Positions 17,377 through 25,709 of a DNA stretch of 41,003 bases are shown one piece after another. A program made the translations under genes and the position numbers. Position 1 is the first letter of the stretch; each line of letters opens with the position of its first letter. The stretch lies in NCBI GenBank assembly GCA_049671305.1, contig JBATUR010000008.1:1-41003 (forward strand), written 5' to 3'. Below the pieces are notes generated by a model, which worked only from the letters and a program-made list of their open reading frames with translations, did no database searches and was not told the origin of the DNA. This DNA comes from CADCTM01 sp049671305 (GTDB lineage Bacteria > Cyanobacteriota > Cyanobacteriia > Cyanobacteriales > Coleofasciculaceae).

Positions 17377-18147
17377 TTACCACACTTTCCAAGGAGCCTT
17401 GCCTTTCTTCCACAAATCTTCTAAGTAATTTTTATCTCGTAAGGTATCCATCGGTTGCCAGAAGCCGGAATGTTTGTAAGCCGCAAGCTGATCACTTGCT
17501 GCCAACTTTTCTAATGGCTCTTTTTCCCAAACCGTAGAGTCTTCAGCAATATAATCAATGACTTCCGGCTCTAAGACAAAATAACCACCATTAATCCAAG
17601 CCCCATCTCCGTCTTCTTTCTCGCGAAAACTATTAACTTTATCTTCATCTGTTAGAGATATCGCTCCAAAACGTCCAACAGGTAAAGTTGCTGTCAAAGT
17701 AGCCAAAGTTTGTTGCTGTTTGTGAAATTCGATTAAGTGACCAATATTGACATCGCACACACCGTCTCCGTAAGTAAAGCAAAAAGTTTCTTTGCCAATA
17801 TGCTCTTTTACTCGCCTTAAGCGCCCTCCTGTCATCGTTTGCTCACCCGTATCTACTAATGTCACTCGCCACGGTTCAGCATAGCCACAATGAACATTCA
17901 TTTGATTAAATCTCATGTCAAAGGTGACATCGGACATATGTAAAAAATAATTAGCAAAATATTCCTTAATTACATAGCCCTTGTAACCGCAGCAAATGAT
18001 GAATTCATTGATTCCGTAAGTTGAATAAATCTTCATAATGTGCCAGAGCACCGGATGCCCACCAATCTCGACCATCGGTTTTGGCTTCAGAGATGTTTCT
18101 TCACTAAGTCGCGTACCAAGTCCGCCGGCTAGGATCACTGCTTTCAT
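17377..18147 (-). CDS. rfbF: Glucose-1-phosphate cytidylyltransferase
   Basis: Makes CDP-glucose from CTP and glucose-1-phosphate, the first step to CDP-linked 3,6-dideoxyhexoses and related sugars for surface glycans. The 256-residue protein has the nucleotidyltransferase start AVILAGGLGTRLSEET with KPKPMVEIGG, the metal-site TYGDGVCDVN, and the C-terminal GFWQPMDTLRDKNYLEDLW typical of RfbF. The usual partner genes (CDP-glucose dehydratase and others) are not adjacent: the gene stands alone between an HLIP gene and a long intergenic region. Confidence 0.93.
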   Translation of the reverse strand: MKAVILAGGLGTRLSEETSLKPKPMVEIGGHPVLWHIMKIYSTYGINEFIICCGYKGYVIKEYFANYFLHMSDVTFDMRFNQMNVHCGYAEPWRVTLVDTGEQTMTGGRLRRVKEHIGKETFCFTYGDGVCDVNIGHLIEFHKQQQTLATLTATLPVGRFGAISLTDEDKVNSFREKEDGDGAWINGGYFVLEPEVIDYIAEDSTVWEKEPLEKLAASDQLAAYKHSGFWQPMDTLRDKNYLEDLWKKGKAPWKVW

Positions 18148-18598
18148 GTAATTACCTCGTAATTTTTAAGGAAACTAGTTCGTATCCTTTGGTAGACCAA
18201 ATGTAAGGGAAAATGAGATATGAAAGGTTGAGTATGATGCTTTTAAATCATAAACTCGCGATTAAAAAAGACGCAACACTAATCATTTGTAACAGACAAA
18301 ATCCGCTAACTTCAACTTTTAAGCTGATCATGATTATGCGATCGCTTACTGTCTCAAATAATTAACTGCCCTTAAATTCAGTATTCATCCCAGCCAACTA
18401 GCTATGTGGCTGAAATTTGCCTTTTCAGCCGCCAAAAACACTATTGCTACTTAAGCGATCGCTAAAGGTTCGGTTTTCACCCTTAAACATTCGCTAATTT
18501 CTGTATCGAAAACTACATTATTGCTAGTCAGACCCTTCGAGCCGTGTTATGTTAGAGAAGTGGTCAATACATCAACTAGATAGGAAGGGTTGTTCACA
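18148..18598. other. Intergenic region with NtcA-box promoter
   Basis: A 451-base region between divergent rfbF and the small PirA-like gene. It contains two HIP1-type GCGATCGC sites and, near its right end, the NtcA box and extended -10 described at 18503-18553. Nothing else coding was seen. Confidence 0.55.
18503..18553 (+). promoter_or_regulatory. NtcA box and extended -10 upstream of the PirA-like gene
   Basis: GTATCGAAAACTAC (18503-18516) is an exact GTA-N8-TAC NtcA site. TGT-TATGTT (18545-18553) is an extended -10. The gap between the box and the -10 is 31 bases, longer than the about 22 of typical NtcA-activated promoters, so the site may act in another mode, including repression. Confidence 0.6.
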
Positions 18599-18760
18599 GT
18601 GAACAAAAATTTTAGTAATAAAGTAAAAAACGCCGCTGCTGCTCATCGTGTTAACCTCCAGAAAAACTTAGAGCATCGCATCGAAGTAGCAAGAGCAAAT
18701 GGCGACGAAGCCTTGGTACGTCAGCTAGAGCAAGAAGCTAGCTATCTCAACCTCAACTAA
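18599..18760 (+). CDS. pirA: Small PirA-like PII-interacting regulator candidate
   Basis: A 53-residue basic, helical protein starting at GTG with AGGAAGG 10 bases upstream. It reads MNKNFSNKVKNAAAAHRV, then LEHRIEVARANGDEALVRQLEQEASYLNLN. The pattern of a short basic head, LEHRxExARAxGDExLVRQLE and a Y-L end resembles the small cyanobacterial protein PirA, which binds PII and tunes arginine synthesis. The NtcA box upstream supports a nitrogen role. Identity is from memory of the family, so moderate confidence; that it is a real conserved gene is more certain. Confidence 0.66.
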   Translation: MNKNFSNKVKNAAAAHRVNLQKNLEHRIEVARANGDEALVRQLEQEASYLNLN

Positions 18761-18781
18761 ATTTTGTCGAGTTATTCATCT

Positions 18782-18815
18782 TGACATCTGGAGTAGACTT
18801 TTGTCTATGATGTCA
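18782..18815. repeat. Inverted repeat upstream of the terminator
   Basis: TGACATC (18782-18788) pairs with GATGTCA (18809-18815), with an inner stem TAGAC-TTTT-GTCTA (18794-18807). Its outer arms are the same 7-mers used by the next hairpin, so the two structures can exchange arms. Confidence 0.7.
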
Positions 18816-18824
18816 GGAAAACTT

Positions 18825-18861
18825 AACAGGGATGTCATTTCGTTACGATGACATCCCTGTT
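18825..18861 (+). terminator. Strong terminator of the PirA-like gene
   Basis: A perfect 14-bp stem AACAGGGATGTCAT / ATGACATCCCTGTT with a 9-base loop, followed by TAATTAGATTTAT. It sits between convergent genes (the PirA-like gene and tldD) and may act in both directions. Confidence 0.8.
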
Positions 18862-18897
18862 TAATTAGATTTATAGCGATAGAATCCTCAAAGCGAC

Positions 18898-20277
18898 TCA
18901 ACGACCGCCGACAACCACATCTTTAATCCGCACATGGGGACCACCAACACTAACAGCCAAAGGTGCCTGCCCACCTTTACCGCAACCCCCACTCACATAA
19001 AGCGAATCATTACCGATCGCTTCAATATCCTTCAAAGTTTGAAAAACATTGCCCGATAAGGTAACATCACTCACAGGCTCGGCAATCTGACCATTACGAA
19101 TCATGTAGCCTTGCCCCGCAGCAAAAGTAAACATCTCACCATTCGTCTGCCCTCCCAGCATCCGCACAGCATAGACACCTTCTTCAATATCAGCAATCAT
19201 CTCTTCAAAAGGACAGTCACCCGCCTCAATGCCGGTATTCGTCATCCGCACTATCGGTGGATAACTCGCCCCAATTGCCCTAGCATTACCCGTGGGTGCT
19301 TCGTCCATTTTGCCTGCAGTTTCACGAGAATGCAGACGCTGATTTAAAACGCCATCTTTGATTAAATACTTGCGCCCAGCTAGTACCCCTTCATCGTCAT
19401 ACTTGAGGGAACCGGGTAAACCTGGCATCGTAGCATCATCAACAACATTAAGCTGCTCAATTGCCAAGGGTTTGCCCAAAGTGAGCAATTCTTGCATTTT
19501 AGGATTTTCGTAGACAAAATCTGCCTCAGAAAGATGCCCAAAGGCTTCGTGAATAAACACACCAGCTAGATATGGGTCTAAAACTACCGTATATTGTCCC
19601 CCTTTAACTGGTTTAGCTTCCAACTGACTCACTGCACGTTTTGCCGCACCAATCACTTGGTCTTCAATGCCCGTAATTGCGTCATAATCAGAGCGAGAGT
19701 GGACTGTTTCAAAGCCTTGGCGCACAACACCGCTATCGGTACGAGCAATTACACCAAATCTAGCAGCCACATCTAGACGCTCTTGGGCGATGCAAGTGCC
19801 AGTAGAATTAACAAAATAGGTAGTGCCAAAGCGATCGCGCATACTCACCATTGTTGTTTGAATTCGCGGGTCAAAATCCAGTAACATTTGGTTGTATTCT
19901 TGCATTAAGTGTCGCTTTTCGGTCATAGAGACACCACGGGGATCGCGCCCTAATGCGACTGATACATAATCTTGAATCGGATCAAGAGGCGATAACTGGG
20001 TTTTTTCTTTACCTACCAAATGTGCTTGAGAAACTGCTTCAGCAATCCGCTCTTTTAACTGAGCTAAATTATTAAAAGTAACAAAACTCCAGCCACCTTT
20101 ATGACAAGCACGGATACCGCCAGCGAGGTTAAAATTACGGTCAACGGCATCTAATTGAGAACCACGAAAAGAAATCGCAGTTGATTCACTTTGCTCAACC
20201 CGAATTTCTAGATAATCAACTGCCTCGCGACTTGAGGCAATTGCCTTGAGTAACTGTTCTTGCACTAAATTATCCAC
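18898..20277 (-). CDS. tldD: TldD/PmbA-family metalloprotease TldD
   Basis: The zinc-binding subunit of the TldD/TldE protease, which trims or degrades peptides in the cytosol. The 459-residue protein carries the HExxxH motif HEAFGH (243-248) with SEADFVYE after it, and the C-terminal Cys/Gly-rich end YVSGGCGKGGQAPLAVSVGGPHVRI. The start is GTG at 20277. No tldE/pmbA partner is adjacent. In other bacteria the pair processes RiPP precursors and the CcdA antitoxin. Confidence 0.92.
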   Translation of the reverse strand: MDNLVQEQLLKAIASSREAVDYLEIRVEQSESTAISFRGSQLDAVDRNFNLAGGIRACHKGGWSFVTFNNLAQLKERIAEAVSQAHLVGKEKTQLSPLDPIQDYVSVALGRDPRGVSMTEKRHLMQEYNQMLLDFDPRIQTTMVSMRDRFGTTYFVNSTGTCIAQERLDVAARFGVIARTDSGVVRQGFETVHSRSDYDAITGIEDQVIGAAKRAVSQLEAKPVKGGQYTVVLDPYLAGVFIHEAFGHLSEADFVYENPKMQELLTLGKPLAIEQLNVVDDATMPGLPGSLKYDDEGVLAGRKYLIKDGVLNQRLHSRETAGKMDEAPTGNARAIGASYPPIVRMTNTGIEAGDCPFEEMIADIEEGVYAVRMLGGQTNGEMFTFAAGQGYMIRNGQIAEPVSDVTLSGNVFQTLKDIEAIGNDSLYVSGGCGKGGQAPLAVSVGGPHVRIKDVVVGGR

Positions 20278-20554
20278 GTTTTTATCTCTTCCCTAGTTTT
20301 GCTGATATTAGACGAATTGCGATGAGAATGTGGGATTAAAAGGTCTTATCTCCAGTCTAGAACTTCTACTCTGGTATTGAGGCAAAAATTCTCCTGAGCA
20401 ATTTGAGAATCTCAACCAAATCATTGTTAGCTTTGATTATGCTAGCTTTCGGGACTCTTAAAACAAAGCTCCAGCGATTTCACTGTTTTAAAGATGGTTA
20501 TACTAGGGTTCGAGACAATTAAAACGATTGTAGATTCTCTCATAAAATAATTAT

Positions 20555-21226
20555 ATGAAAGATCGCTTGCACAATGCCTTAATGGCTTTAAGAATTCATA
20601 GTGGCTGGATAATTTGGAATCTGTTTCTTGCCTTTATTCCCTTGGCTTTAAGTGTTTGGCTCTTCCGTAGTCCAAGACGTTCGCGTTCTGTTTTATGGTG
20701 GATAGCATTTCTGGTTTTTATTGCCTTTTTACCTAATGCGCCTTATTTGCTCACAGATATTATTCACTTAATTAGAGCAATTCGTAGTGATTATTCGGTA
20801 TGGATTATTACTTTAGTGATTTTACCACCACATTTAATTGCGATTATTGCCGGACTTGAAGCTTATGTTATTTCTGTAATTAATTTAGGCTACTATTTAC
20901 ACCGCCAAGGCGTCAGTAAGTATATTGTTTGGGCAGAGTTGATGACTCATGCTTTATGCGCTATTGGTGTTTATTTAGGGAGATTCAAACGGTTTAATAG
21001 TTGGGATTTTGTTACACAACCAAACGATGTTGTCAGAAGCGTATTTGATGATTTAACTTCTAAACGTCCTGTACTGGTTATCTTTGTCACCTTCATCATA
21101 CTTACGGTATTGTATTGGTTGATGAAGCAAATAACTTTGGCACTTTTGTTGAAAATTAACCTCAAACACGGTGCTACTTCTACACATAATTCTGAGCAAG
21201 ATACAGATACTCCAACAACTCTTTAA
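20555..21226 (+). CDS. DUF1361 membrane protein
   Basis: A 223-residue integral membrane protein with about six hydrophobic helices. The DUF1361 motifs are present: NLFLAFIPLALSVWLF, FLPNAPYLLTDIIHL and YLGRFKRFNSWDFV. Function is unknown. A TATACT box at 20499 could be the -10. It is convergent with the gluconokinase gene. Confidence 0.88.
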   Translation: MKDRLHNALMALRIHSGWIIWNLFLAFIPLALSVWLFRSPRRSRSVLWWIAFLVFIAFLPNAPYLLTDIIHLIRAIRSDYSVWIITLVILPPHLIAIIAGLEAYVISVINLGYYLHRQGVSKYIVWAELMTHALCAIGVYLGRFKRFNSWDFVTQPNDVVRSVFDDLTSKRPVLVIFVTFIILTVLYWLMKQITLALLLKINLKHGATSTHNSEQDTDTPTTL

Positions 21227-21306
21227 ACTGTAAGTTTTTTATTTGTCAGAAGATAAGTTTAATTAGGCATAAGCTGCTATTGAGGAGTAGGCAATGCCCA
21301 TGCTAC

Positions 21307-22860
21307 TTATTTAGATAAATGATTCAATTCTTGCTGTAATTGGCTAATGCTGGCATATTGTGGCTGTAAAGAATCTAATATTTGAGCATATAACGGAATA
21401 ATTTTTTGATAAATACCGACATTTTGCTGTGAGGGCTGGTGTTGTTGAGATGATTTAGGCATTTGGGTTATTTCCTCGAAAGACTGAATTTTCTGGAGTG
21501 CATAAAGTCCCAAAATTACTGCCCCTAAACAAGAGCTTTCAGAACCCGTAGAAACTGTAATTTCTTGAGCAAAGATGTCTGCTAAAATTTGCCGCCAAAG
21601 CAGAGATTTTGCCAAACCACCCGTTACTTGAATACTTGTAGGTTTGCCAATATGTTCTTGTAAAGCTTGCAAAACTAAATTCAAATTTAATGCCATTCCT
21701 TCTAAGACTGCGCGTACAAGATGAGCTTTGGTATGACGTAAGGTTAATCCCACAAAGGAACCCGTAGCATTAGCATTCCAAATTGGTGATCTTTCTCCTG
21801 TTAAGTAAGGATGAAAAATTAAGCCTTCTGCCCCTGGTGCAATGCCTTGAGCTAAGTTTAATAATAAGTTGTAGGAGTCTTTTTCATGATCATTAATAGT
21901 CGAAACTTCCGTCTCATTCAAAATATTTTTAATCCACTGCAAAACTACGCCACCATTATTAACAGCACCACCAATTACCCAATAATTTTCAGTTAAAGCA
22001 TAACAAAATAATCGCTCTTTAGGATCTGTCCACGGCTCCTTCACCACGGCTCTAACTGCACCACTTGTACCTACTGTTACGGCGATACTTGAAGGTGTAA
22101 TTGCTCCTACGCTCAAGTTAGCAAGTACGCCATCACTTGCACCCATAATGATCGGTGTATTAACAGGAATTCCCATTTTACTAGCACTAGCTGGGCTAAT
22201 TTGTTCAACTATATGAGTGGTAGGAACTAATTTTGATAGATGTTTTTCTGTAATTCCAGCAACTAAAAGTGCTTCTTTGTCCCAACTTAGGTTTTTTAAA
22301 TTCATCAAACCTGTGGCAGAGGCGAGGGAATAATCAATTAAATATTCTTGAAAAAAACGATAAAAAATAAATTCTTTAATTGAGATAAATTTGGCTGCTT
22401 GCTTAAATATATCTGAGTGTTCATTGGCTAACCAAATTAACTTGACTAAGGGCGACATGGCATGAATTGGTGTACCTGTGCGACGGTAAATTTCATGCCC
22501 CTTGGGAGTTTGTTGAAGTTGAGTTGCCCATTTAGCACTACGAGTGTCTGCCCAAGTGATACTTTTTGTTAGTGGCTGTCCTTTGTGGTCAATTGCAATT
22601 AAACTATGCATGGCAGAACTAAAGGACAAACACAAGAGTTGAGAAGTGTCTATTTTGCTTGTTTCAATTAGTGTTTTAACGGCTGTTATAACGGCTTGCC
22701 AAATATCTTCCGGTTCTTGCTCTGCTGCTCCTGGAATGGGAGTAGATAAGGGATATTCAATAGAGTGCTGAGTAATCAAATCTGTTGCTTCTGTAAATAG
22801 TGCTGCTTTGGTGCTAGTTGTGCCAATATCTACGCCAATTAAGTAGCTACGTTTTGTCAT
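21307..22860 (-). CDS. gntK: Gluconokinase, FGGY family
   Basis: A 517-residue sugar kinase that likely phosphorylates D-gluconate to 6-phosphogluconate. It starts with the phosphate-binding IGVDIGTTSTKAALF (D11), has EPEDIW and the FGGY-type TWADTR loop, and the C-terminal signature GLIFHPYLTGERSPIWN and QVTGGLAKSLLWRQILAD. Closely related kinases use xylulose or glycerol, but the TWADTRS and GERSPIWNA strings favour gluconokinase. It stands alone on the minus strand. Confidence 0.85.
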   Translation of the reverse strand: MTKRSYLIGVDIGTTSTKAALFTEATDLITQHSIEYPLSTPIPGAAEQEPEDIWQAVITAVKTLIETSKIDTSQLLCLSFSSAMHSLIAIDHKGQPLTKSITWADTRSAKWATQLQQTPKGHEIYRRTGTPIHAMSPLVKLIWLANEHSDIFKQAAKFISIKEFIFYRFFQEYLIDYSLASATGLMNLKNLSWDKEALLVAGITEKHLSKLVPTTHIVEQISPASASKMGIPVNTPIIMGASDGVLANLSVGAITPSSIAVTVGTSGAVRAVVKEPWTDPKERLFCYALTENYWVIGGAVNNGGVVLQWIKNILNETEVSTINDHEKDSYNLLLNLAQGIAPGAEGLIFHPYLTGERSPIWNANATGSFVGLTLRHTKAHLVRAVLEGMALNLNLVLQALQEHIGKPTSIQVTGGLAKSLLWRQILADIFAQEITVSTGSESSCLGAVILGLYALQKIQSFEEITQMPKSSQQHQPSQQNVGIYQKIIPLYAQILDSLQPQYASISQLQQELNHLSK

Positions 22861-23196
22861 AGGAAATAGTGGAAAAAAGAGTAAAAAATTGCACTTCAGA
22901 ACCTCAATTTTATTGAATAAACCTGAGTAGGTGGGAATTTACTAAAATGAGGTTTGCGTTGGAATGAGATAAGCTGAATTAAAAATTCTGACTTTGACTA
23001 AAAATAGCGTAGTTAGGTACAAGTATGTTGAGGAAGCGTTATCTCTGAAGTTAACCAAAAGTACATTTGTACTATAGAAACAAAGATGATCCTTGTGAGC
23101 AAATTAGCAAGAAGGCATTTAAGTCAAGATAATAAAACTTTTTTAGAGTAAGGATAGAAAATTTTTGTAAACAATCAGGAGTAAGCATTTCATGAC
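22861..23196. other. Intergenic region upstream of the peptide ORF and mraY
   Basis: A 336-base AT-rich region. The notable element is the LexA-box-like palindrome at 23060-23073 with an overlapping TACTAT -10. A weak -35 candidate TGAAGT (23046) is 18 bases upstream. Confidence 0.5.
23060..23073. promoter_or_regulatory. LexA-box-like palindrome
   Basis: AGTACATTTGTACT fits the published cyanobacterial LexA consensus RGTACNNNDGTWCB at every position. TACTAT (23070-23075) overlaps the right half and could be the -10, which would let a bound repressor block transcription toward the peptide ORF and mraY. Confidence 0.6.
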
Positions 23197-23370
23197 ATGA
23201 AAGAAGAAGTATTGAAAGCGGATCTACCTGCAAATACCAAATATATGGCTACTTCTCCTAGCAAATATCTAGGTAAATTTGCTAAAAATGTTGCTTTAGA
23301 GGGCGCTTTAGATGTTACGATTCCCATGAATGCCGTGGGTGGTCACGGTAGTTGTCAAGGCACATTTTAA
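23197..23370 (+). CDS. Small ORF, possible peptide precursor
   Basis: A 57-residue ORF with charged N-terminus (MKEEVLKADLPANTKY) and a Gly-Gly site before a short Cys-containing tail (VGG, then HGSCQGTF). Such a leader-GG-core plan resembles ribosomal peptide precursors, but no modifying enzyme or transporter is adjacent. AGGAG lies 15 bases upstream, rather far, and a two-codon ORF (ATG ACA TGA at 23192) overlaps the start codon. mraY begins shortly after. It could also be a chance ORF or a remnant of a longer gene. No named family recognised. Confidence 0.5.
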   Translation: MKEEVLKADLPANTKYMATSPSKYLGKFAKNVALEGALDVTIPMNAVGGHGSCQGTF

Positions 23371-23415
23371 GTTGTGCCTGTTGTGAGGAGTGTTCGACAA
23401 AGGAATGATAATTCT

Positions 23416-24540
23416 GTGGTTGATGCAAAATTAAATTATGGACGCCCGTTAAGCCTTACTGGAGCCAAATTACTAACGTTATTGGCAGTAGGTTTAAGTG
23501 CAGGCGGCTTGATACTTGATTTGACGGCGGGGCGGACTCTTTTTAGTAACGCCTCAATAGCTGTACCGTTGTTAGTTTCGGCTTTAATTACGGCGGCACT
23601 TGGTTACTGGGCAGTACCCCTTTTACAATCTTTAAAAATGGGGCAAATCATTCGTGAGGATGGTCCGCAAACCCACTTACGCAAAGCTGGTACGCCCACA
23701 ATGGGTGGGGTGTTTTTTATCCCGGTAGCAGTAGTTGTGGCTTTGTTTTGGTCTGGTTTCGTGATGCAGGGGCAAGATTTTACTCCCGTACTTGCTGTTT
23801 CCATTGTGACTCTTGGTTATGCCGCAATTGGCTTAATGGATGATTGGCAAATTGTGCGTCGTCGCTCGAATAAAGGCATTTCGCCCCGTCTCAAATTGAC
23901 GCTACAACTGCTAGTTGGTTCCCTGTTTTGCTTATGGCTAGCTTGCAGTCAGCCGGAAAATATCACTAGCATTAATCTGCCTTTTAACCTAGTCTTACCG
24001 CTAGGTTTACTATTTTGGCCCCTAGCTGTGTTTGCTCTAGTTGCCGAAAGTAATGCTACCAATTTGACAGATGGTGTAGATGGACTAGCAGCAGGTACTT
24101 GTGCGATCGCACTTTTGGGACTCGCAGCCATTGTCGCCCCAACTTCACCCGGTTTGATGGTTTTCTCTGCCTGCCTTAGTGGTAGTTGTTTAGGCTTTGT
24201 GGTTCACAACCGCAACCCAGCAGCAGTATTTATGGGTGATACAGGTTCTCTGGCACTAGGCGGCGCCTTGGCAGCAGTTGGGCTTTTAAGTCAAAATCTC
24301 TGGGGCTTATTTATCCTCAGTGCGATTTTCTTTATCGAATCTGTCTCAGTTATTGCCCAAGTTGGTTACTACAAAGCCACCAAAGATCAAAGCGGCATCG
24401 GCAGGCGTTTGTTTAAAATGTCACCGTTTCATAACCATCTTGAACTCAACGGTTGGGCCGAAACAAAAATCGTGGCTGTGTTTTATTTAGTTAATGCGAT
24501 TCTGGCGCTGTTGTGCCTGACAACAAAGATAATTGGCTAG
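23416..24540 (+). CDS. mraY: Phospho-N-acetylmuramoyl-pentapeptide transferase
   Basis: Transfers phospho-MurNAc-pentapeptide to undecaprenyl phosphate to make lipid I for peptidoglycan, in the inner membrane. It has about ten helices and the MraY signatures REDGPQTHLRKAGTPTMGG, DDW, NATNLTDGVDGLAAG, FMGDTGSLALGG and SPFHNHLELNGW. The frame is open from GTG 23374 (388 residues). The family N-terminus (MDAKL-like) corresponds to GTG 23416 (VVDAKL), which gives 374 residues and is preferred. Confidence 0.94.
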   Translation: MVDAKLNYGRPLSLTGAKLLTLLAVGLSAGGLILDLTAGRTLFSNASIAVPLLVSALITAALGYWAVPLLQSLKMGQIIREDGPQTHLRKAGTPTMGGVFFIPVAVVVALFWSGFVMQGQDFTPVLAVSIVTLGYAAIGLMDDWQIVRRRSNKGISPRLKLTLQLLVGSLFCLWLACSQPENITSINLPFNLVLPLGLLFWPLAVFALVAESNATNLTDGVDGLAAGTCAIALLGLAAIVAPTSPGLMVFSACLSGSCLGFVVHNRNPAAVFMGDTGSLALGGALAAVGLLSQNLWGLFILSAIFFIESVSVIAQVGYYKATKDQSGIGRRLFKMSPFHNHLELNGWAETKIVAVFYLVNAILALLCLTTKIIG

Positions 24541-24587
24541 AGACGCAACTCAAAACTCTTAGTTATCAAATCAATCTATGGTAAAAA

Positions 24588-24648
24588 AGACAATTGAAGA
24601 CTGAGTAACCATACGGCGTAAAACCGCCACTCAGGACAATAATTGTCT
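24588..24648 (+). promoter_or_regulatory. Large leader hairpin abutting the glycosyltransferase start
   Basis: Nested arms AGACAATT/AATTGTCT (24588-24595 with 24641-24648), CTGAGT/ACTCAG (24601-24606 with 24629-24634) and GGCG/CGCC (24615-24618 with 24625-24628). The outer arm ends at the base before the ATG, and the possible AGGAC ribosome-binding site lies inside the structure. Confidence 0.6.
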
Positions 24649-25650
24649 ATGAAATCAAATTCACTCGACAACTCAAATCAACCGTTTTTACCCAGAATCA
24701 GCGTCATTGTCCCTGTTTATAATGGCGAATTTGACTTACCTGAGCTTTTGGGTTGTTTGCAGGCACAAACTTATCCTACTGAGCGAGTAGAGTATCTCTT
24801 GGTGGATAACGGCAGCCATGACGCTGGCGCCCATATTCTTAAAACAGCAGCGTCTGACGGCATGATCCAATTGCTTCAGGAAAACCAAATCCAAAGCTCT
24901 TATGCCGCCCGTAACCAGGGTATTCGTGCCGCAACGGGTGACATTATCGCCTTCACTGATGCCGACTGTCGCCCCCAACCTGATTGGTTAAGCAAGCTAA
25001 TTCTGCCTTTTGCTGACAAGAGTGTTGGTGTTGTGGCTGGGGAAATTGTGGCGGTTGAGGGCAAAACCTGGCTAGAAAAACACGCTGATCGCTATCAAGT
25101 TTTATCTCAACAGCACACCTTAAAGCATTCCTTTTGTCCCTATGGGCAAACGGCTAATTTGGCGATAAGGCGGCAGATATTTCAAGAAGTGGGACTGTTT
25201 CGCCCTTACTTAACGACGGGTGGTGATGCGGATATTTGCTGGCGCATTCAGCGGCAAACTAACTGGCGGCTAGCTTTTGCTGAAAAGGCGATCGTCCAGC
25301 ATCGACATCGGGCGACGTTTCGGGAGTATTACAAGCAGTGGCGGCGTTATGGTTGCTCTAACCGCTATTTGCATGAGTTACACGGGGTTGAGTTGATGCG
25401 GGAGTTGACGCAGCGAGATTATTGGCATCGACTGGGGCGCTGGTTGGTGAAGGAGTTGCCCAAAAGTAGTTGGCAGGCGATCGCGAATCTTGCTCCGGCA
25501 ATTGATATCATTGGCACACCCATCAATATTTTTGGCACTTGGGCGCGTGACACCGGACAAAGAGAAACTCAGTTGCCAGAAAATGCCAGAGAAATTGCTT
25601 GGTTAGTTGATCAGCCAGAAAAAAGTGATACCTTTCAAAGAGGAAACTAA
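24649..25650 (+). CDS. Family 2 glycosyltransferase
   Basis: A 333-residue GT-A enzyme without a clear membrane helix. It has the N-terminal ISVIVPVYNGEFDLPELL, the acidic nucleotide-sugar site TDADCRPQPDW and a later GGDADICWRI motif. It probably adds a sugar to a polysaccharide or lipid; donor and acceptor are unknown. The frame opens at TTG 24643, but ATG 24649 is the better start. It follows mraY by 108 bases and is preceded by a large hairpin. Confidence 0.88.
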   Translation: MKSNSLDNSNQPFLPRISVIVPVYNGEFDLPELLGCLQAQTYPTERVEYLLVDNGSHDAGAHILKTAASDGMIQLLQENQIQSSYAARNQGIRAATGDIIAFTDADCRPQPDWLSKLILPFADKSVGVVAGEIVAVEGKTWLEKHADRYQVLSQQHTLKHSFCPYGQTANLAIRRQIFQEVGLFRPYLTTGGDADICWRIQRQTNWRLAFAEKAIVQHRHRATFREYYKQWRRYGCSNRYLHELHGVELMRELTQRDYWHRLGRWLVKELPKSSWQAIANLAPAIDIIGTPINIFGTWARDTGQRETQLPENAREIAWLVDQPEKSDTFQRGN

Positions 25651-25709
25651 GTAGTAATGATCCCCACAATTTCCGTTAAATTTAAAGAAATAGCGGTCAA
25701 GGAAGATAA

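Noticed and set aside
23192..23200. Two-codon ORF ATG ACA TGA before the peptide ORF as a regulatory mini-gene
   Set aside because: It has better spacing from AGGAG than the peptide ATG, but such short frames arise easily by chance and nothing else supports a role.
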